From Chloroflexota bacterium (GTDB lineage: Bacteria > Chloroflexota > Anaerolineae > Anaerolineales > Anaerolineaceae): a stretch of DNA of 5,182 bases. How positions within the stretch are numbered: the stretch's first letter is position 1; each line of letters opens with the position of its first letter. The stretch is taken from the NCBI GenBank assembly GCA_021796375.1, contig JAJYJF010000200.1:1-5182 (forward strand), read 5' to 3'. The position numbers were made by a program, and so were the translations under genes. This document shows positions 1-5,182 of this stretch, piece after piece. The notes under the pieces were generated by a model. That model did not search any database. It was not told the origin of the DNA and saw only the letters and a program-made list of their open reading frames with translations.

Positions 1-1052
1 TCAAATCTGAGCTTTACCACTTCATCGACCGGTTCGGGATCGGCCTGCTGGTCGTCGAGAACGCGCTGGCGATCCCGATGAATATCCCCCTGGGGCTCGC
101 CATCACCGAGCTGATCTCCGAGACCGGACTGCCCACCATCGGCCACCACCACGATTTTTTCTGGGAGCGCAAGCGCTTCCTGGTGAACAGCGTGTGGGAT
201 TACCTCAATATGGCCTTCCCGCCGCACCTGCCCTCCATCCGGCACGTGGTGATCAACTCCCACGCCGCCAACCAGCTGAGCCTGCGCACGGGCGTCTCCA
301 ACATGGTGCTGCCGAACGTCATGGATTTTGACCACCCCCCCGCCCCGCCCGACGCGTACTGCGACGATCTCCGCCAGGCCCTCCAGATGGCCGACGGTGA
401 ATGGATGTTCTTACAACCCACGCGGGTGGTCCCGCGCAAGGGGATCGAGCATGCCATCGAGCTGACCCGCCGCATCGGATTCCGCGCCAGGCTGGTGATC
501 TCGAACGCCTCCGGCGATGAGGGCATGGACTACGAGTCCTACCTGCGCGAGTATGCCCAGATCCTGAACGTATCGGTGAACTTCGTCTCCGATATTATCC
601 AGGACCAGCGCAGTCTTTCAGCCGGACACAAGGTCTATGCCCTGTACGACATCTACCCCTTCGCCGACCTGGTGACCTACCCTTCGGATATCGAGGGCTT
701 TGGGAATGCCTTCCTTGAAGCGGTCTATTTCCGGCGCCCCATTATCGTCAATAACTATTCCATATTTAACACGGATATCAAGCCCAAGGGCTTTGAGGTG
801 ATCGAATTCGACAGCTTCATTACCGATGCCGCCGTCGAAAAGACCCTGCGCGTGCTCGAAAACCCTGCTCTGGCGCAGGAGATGACCAGCCGCAACTACA
901 CGCTTGCCCGCCGGCATTACTCTTTTTCGGTGCTGGAGCGCCACCTGCAAACCCTCCTCGCGGAATGTTTTGGCGAGGAAAACCCGCATCCTGTCGATTC
1001 GAACCCATTTCCGAGCCCGGTCCCGCAGGAGAAGCGAGATGAGGGGGTATAA
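1..1052 (+). CDS. Glycosyltransferase, GT4-like (GT-B fold), 5'-truncated by window edge
   Basis: The frame is open from base 3 to the left edge with no stop, so only the last ~349 residues are present and the true start lies upstream; the ATG at 78 is internal. The product should transfer a sugar from a nucleotide-sugar donor, probably in the cytoplasm or at the inner membrane face. Visible motifs are an HHHDFFWER block (bases 144-170) typical of one GT4 subgroup, a PTRVVPRKGIE segment whose Arg-Lys pair (435-440) fits the donor-phosphate site, and EGFGNAFLE (693-719), the E-x7-E motif of retaining GT-B enzymes. The C-terminus ends in a short Pro-rich tail after the last helix. From memory, similar wording (ENALAIPMNIPLGLA, HHHDF) occurs in GT4 enzymes linked to mannosylglucosylglycerate-type compatible solutes, but donor and acceptor cannot be read from this fragment. 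No neighbour in the window supports a specific sugar pathway. The family call is firm; the substrate is unknown. Confidence 0.88.
   Translation, partial: KSELYHFIDRFGIGLLVVENALAIPMNIPLGLAITELISETGLPTIGHHHDFFWERKRFLVNSVWDYLNMAFPPHLPSIRHVVINSHAANQLSLRTGVSNMVLPNVMDFDHPPAPPDAYCDDLRQALQMADGEWMFLQPTRVVPRKGIEHAIELTRRIGFRARLVISNASGDEGMDYESYLREYAQILNVSVNFVSDIIQDQRSLSAGHKVYALYDIYPFADLVTYPSDIEGFGNAFLEAVYFRRPIIVNNYSIFNTDIKPKGFEVIEFDSFITDAAVEKTLRVLENPALAQEMTSRNYTLARRHYSFSVLERHLQTLLAECFGEENPHPVDSNPFPSPVPQEKRDEGV
1027..1034 (+). promoter_or_regulatory. Possible Shine-Dalgarno (AGGAGAAG) for the alternative dinG start at 1039
   Basis: AGGAG ends 7 bases before ATG 1039, a normal spacing. If used, the helicase would start inside the end of the glycosyltransferase with a 14-base overlap and be translated from a shared mRNA with seven extra residues (MRGYNAP). 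It competes with the leaderless start at 1060; the two could serve different transcripts. Confidence 0.4.
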
Positions 1053-1053
1053 T
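1048..1053 (+). promoter_or_regulatory. Perfect -10 hexamer (TATAAT) before the dinG-like gene
   Basis: TATAAT matches the housekeeping sigma consensus exactly, overlaps the stop codon of the glycosyltransferase and ends 6 bases before ATG 1060. A start of transcription about 7 bases downstream of the hexamer would fall on the A of that ATG, giving a leaderless mRNA. No good -35 is seen 16-18 bases upstream (the region is GC-rich), so this rests on the -10 element and its position alone. Confidence 0.45.
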
Positions 1054-1059
1054 GCGCCC

Positions 1060-3845
<2,786 letters not shown>

Positions 3846-3852
<7 letters not shown>

Positions 3853-3870
3853 CCGCGAGCGCGGTTCCGG
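3846..3870 (+). other. GC-rich hairpin at the end of the dinG-like gene
   Basis: CCGG (3846-3849) can pair with CCGG (3867-3870), and inside it CCGC (3853-3856) with GCGG (3861-3864) around a GAGC loop, leaving a small internal loop. The hairpin spans the stop codon at 3850-3852. No T-run follows, so it is not a standard intrinsic terminator; it might slow polymerase or protect the RNA 3' end, or be chance in GC-rich DNA. Confidence 0.3.
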
Positions 3871-3885
3871 CACCCTTGAGGGTTG

Positions 3886-3891
3886 TATGCT
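3886..3891 (+). promoter_or_regulatory. Weak -10-like hexamer (TATGCT) upstream of the DUF3592 gene
   Basis: TATGCT matches four of six consensus positions, including the first two and the last. It lies in the 66-base gap after the helicase, about 27 bases before ATG 3919, leaving room for a short leader with a ribosome site. A convincing -35 is absent; TTCCGG at 3865-3870 is 15 bases away and poor. The alternative is cotranscription from the helicase. Confidence 0.25.
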
Positions 3892-3908
3892 GCCCTGATT
3901 TACAGCTT

Positions 3909-3915
3909 GAGAGGG
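3909..3915 (+). promoter_or_regulatory. Ribosome binding site (GAGAGGG) deciding the DUF3592 start
   Basis: The purine run sits 3 bases before ATG 3919 and 6 bases before ATG 3922. It supports starting at one of this tandem ATG pair rather than at the upstream TTG 3883, and slightly favours the second ATG. Confidence 0.55.
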
Positions 3916-3918
3916 TTC

Positions 3919-4422
3919 ATGATGCTCACCAACTGGCTCCATTTTGTTGTCCCACTGCTCACCGCGGTGGTCTCGATCGGGATCGGCCTCCTGCTGCTGA
4001 TCGCCGCCGATATCAGCCTGATGAACGCCCGGCGGAGCAAGACCTGGCCGGTTATCCCAGGGGTTATCACGCAGTCGACGATTGAAAAACGCGAGGTGGC
4101 TGACGAAGACCAGGTGACGCGGACCACCTTCGAGCCGACGATCCGCTACCAGTACACGATCCAGGACCGGCAGTACATCGGGCAGCGCGTATTCTTCGGG
4201 CTAGCCCACCTGGATCCCCGCGGGGCGCAGTCGCTCACCCGCCACTACCTGCCCGGGATGGGAGTGCTGGTGCATTACCACCCCCGCAACCCCGCCCAGT
4301 CCGTGCTGGAAACCGACGCCCCAACCGCGCGCGAGATTCGCAACCTCGGGCTGGGCATCCTGCTGGTCGGGATGACCGCCGGGCTGATCTTCGCGCTGAT
4401 GGTCCTGTTTACGCTCGGCTAG
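3919..4422 (+). CDS. DUF3592-type small membrane protein
   Basis: The 167-residue product has a hydrophobic helix at residues ~9-29, a soluble middle domain (~40-135) and a second helix at ~143-164, so both ends probably face the same side and the middle domain forms a loop on the other. The middle domain has the DUF3592 pattern: W43-P44 followed by GVI, an EPTIRYQYTI strand (72-81) with Y86 and G88, then YLPGMGVLVHYHPRNP (110-125) and SVLE. The function of this family is not established, and no catalytic residues are evident. The in-frame TTG at 3883 would add 12 residues but has no ribosome site. ATG 3919 and ATG 3922 both follow GAGAGGG, and the second has the better spacing, so the start is uncertain by one codon. 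The gene follows the helicase by 66 bases and faces the regulator tail to tail. Nothing links it functionally to either. Confidence 0.85.
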   Translation: MMLTNWLHFVVPLLTAVVSIGIGLLLLIAADISLMNARRSKTWPVIPGVITQSTIEKREVADEDQVTRTTFEPTIRYQYTIQDRQYIGQRVFFGLAHLDPRGAQSLTRHYLPGMGVLVHYHPRNPAQSVLETDAPTAREIRNLGLGILLVGMTAGLIFALMVLFTLG

Positions 4423-4440
4423 CGGCTGCCCCCGGGCTTC

Positions 4441-5133
4441 TTAAAATTCCCCCTCCGAGTCTGATTCCTGATCTTTCGAGGCGCCTTCGCCGGGTTGGCT
4501 GCCGCCATTTTGCTTTTCCCCACCCGGCAGCGGGGAGAAGTGGAATTCGCTCGGCCGCTCGGTCTCTTCGAACCCTGCCAGGACGATGATTGCGTTGGCC
4601 ACCGTCTTGCCCGGATTTCGCCACCGGTGGTTGAGGTTGGCGGCAAAAAGCAGGCTGTCTCCTGCCTGCAAGATAAACTGCTGGTCATCCACATCGTATT
4701 CGAGCGATCCGCGCAGGCAGAATACAAACTCGTGACCGGTGTGGATCATCCCATAGGGGCCGCTGCTGCCGCCGGTCTCAGCCGTGATCATGAACGGCTC
4801 CATCCGACCGGTGAAGGATTCACCGCCTAACCCCTCCCAGACGCCCTTCACCAGCGGAATCCTGACCCGGTCGCTGGCAGCGCAGAAGACAATCCGGTTG
4901 CGGGGAGGCTCTTCGCGGAAAAAGGCGGTTATCGGCACCTCCAGGGCACCGGAGAGCTTGTGCAGCGTGCTGACCGAGGGCGAAGTGAGCCCGCGCTCGA
5001 TCATGCTCAACGCATTTGCCGAAAGCCCGCTGCGGCGGGCCAGCGCGCGCATCGATACGCCGCGCTCCTCGCGCAGCGACCGCAGCCGGGCGCCGACATC
5101 CATGGACACTGCCTCTCTGCCTAATATCTCCAC
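4441..5133 (-). CDS. XRE-family transcriptional regulator with C-terminal cupin sensor domain
   Basis: This 230-residue protein should bind DNA and respond to a small ligand or metal-bound metabolite. Residues ~15-72 form an XRE/Cro-type helix-turn-helix (LRSLREERGVSMRALARRSG, then the recognition helix around SANALSMIERG and the usual SPSVSTL). Residues ~110-187 form a cupin_2 barrel: HTGHEFVFCLRG (131-142) supplies H131, H134 and E135, and AGDSLLFAANLNHRW (157-171) supplies H169, giving a plausible metal or ligand site. Residues ~195-230 are a Gly/Glu/Ser/Asp-rich tail ending in EGEF, probably disordered. The chosen start is GTG (5131-5133) because a perfect AAGGAGGT lies 4 bases upstream. 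ATG at 5101-5103 would remove 10 residues without touching the HTH and is the main alternative. The layout resembles PuuR-type regulators, but the effector and targets are unknown; autoregulation or control of a gene beyond the right edge is likely for this family. Confidence 0.93.
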   Translation of the reverse strand: MEILGREAVSMDVGARLRSLREERGVSMRALARRSGLSANALSMIERGLTSPSVSTLHKLSGALEVPITAFFREEPPRNRIVFCAASDRVRIPLVKGVWEGLGGESFTGRMEPFMITAETGGSSGPYGMIHTGHEFVFCLRGSLEYDVDDQQFILQAGDSLLFAANLNHRWRNPGKTVANAIIVLAGFEETERPSEFHFSPLPGGEKQNGGSQPGEGASKDQESDSEGEF

Positions 5134-5137
5134 TCCG

Positions 5138-5145
5138 ACCTCCTT
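5138..5145 (-). promoter_or_regulatory. Perfect Shine-Dalgarno (AAGGAGGT) of the XRE-cupin gene
   Basis: On the minus strand AAGGAGGT is fully complementary to the usual 16S rRNA tail and lies 4 bases before GTG at 5133. It is the strongest ribosome site in the window and is the reason for choosing the GTG start over ATG 5103. Confidence 0.75.
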
Positions 5146-5158
5146 CGTAAAATCCGGT

Positions 5159-5176
5159 TAATCATACCTGTAATCA
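5159..5176. repeat. Direct repeat TAATCA x2, 12-base period, in the regulator's upstream region
   Basis: TAATCA occurs at 5159-5164 and 5171-5176, about one helical turn apart, in the most AT-rich stretch of the window. The first copy overlaps the -10-like hexamer. The placement would suit an operator for self-repression by the XRE protein, but XRE dimers more often bind inverted repeats and the region is cut by the window edge. Confidence 0.3.
5161..5166 (-). promoter_or_regulatory. -10-like hexamer (TATGAT) of the XRE-cupin gene
   Basis: TATGAT on the minus strand matches five of six consensus positions and would start transcription near 5154, leaving about 20 bases of leader that contain the Shine-Dalgarno. 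The matching -35 would lie at about 5184-5189, just outside the window, so the promoter cannot be completed here. Confidence 0.4.
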
Positions 5177-5182
5177 GCCTAA

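Noticed and set aside
904..1038. Longer N-terminus for the helicase from the alternative start at 904
   Set aside because: It would add 45 residues before ATG 1039, in a second frame of the glycosyltransferase; the Arg-rich extension has no domain character, and good starts exist at 1039 and 1060.
3872..3883. Small hairpin ACCC-TTGA-GGGT before the DUF3592 gene as terminator
   Set aside because: Only a 4-bp stem and no T-run after it; likely chance.
4423..4450. Bidirectional terminator between the convergent genes
   Set aside because: The only symmetry is GCCC/GGGC with a 2-base loop, too tight to form, and the following bases lack a proper T-run.
4495..5161. Two plus-strand frames (4495-4830 and 4784-5161) opposite the regulator
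   Set aside because: Antisense shadows of a gene with clear HTH and cupin domains; no independent support.

Overview
The window is dense, GC-rich bacterial chromosome with four protein-coding genes and almost no spare DNA. Its character suggests a Chloroflexota bacterium, most likely of the Anaerolineae type. That assignment is an inference from high GC, the style of the first glycosyltransferase, a DnaQ-DinG fusion and an XRE-cupin regulator. No rRNA or other taxonomic marker is present to confirm it.

Layout. Bases 1-1052 (+) hold the C-terminal ~349 residues of a GT-B fold, GT4-like glycosyltransferase whose start lies outside the window. Bases 1060-3852 (+; alternative start 1039) encode a ~930-residue DinG-family protein: an N-terminal DEDDh (DnaQ-like) 3'-5' exonuclease followed by a complete superfamily 2 XPD/DinG-type helicase that keeps four cysteines suited to an iron-sulfur cluster. 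Bases 3919-4422 (+) encode a small two-helix membrane protein of the DUF3592 type. Bases 4441-5133 (-) encode a convergent XRE-type helix-turn-helix regulator with a C-terminal cupin domain and an acidic disordered tail. The last ~50 bases are the regulator's upstream region, with a perfect Shine-Dalgarno sequence, a -10-like hexamer and a short direct repeat.

How the genes relate. The first three lie in one direction with short gaps (7 bases or a 14-base overlap, then 66 bases), so they could share a transcript. Their functions (sugar transfer, DNA repair or processing, unknown membrane role) do not form an obvious pathway. A perfect TATAAT sits 6 bases before the helicase ATG at 1060, which suggests a separate, possibly leaderless transcript for that gene. 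The regulator runs the other way and ends 18 bases from the DUF3592 gene. Its targets are probably itself or genes beyond the right edge.

I see no CRISPR array, tRNA, insertion sequence, attachment site or phage gene, and no clear evidence of an undescribed multi-gene system. The points most worth a second look are the DnaQ-DinG protein with both activities apparently intact, and the promoter arrangement at its start.
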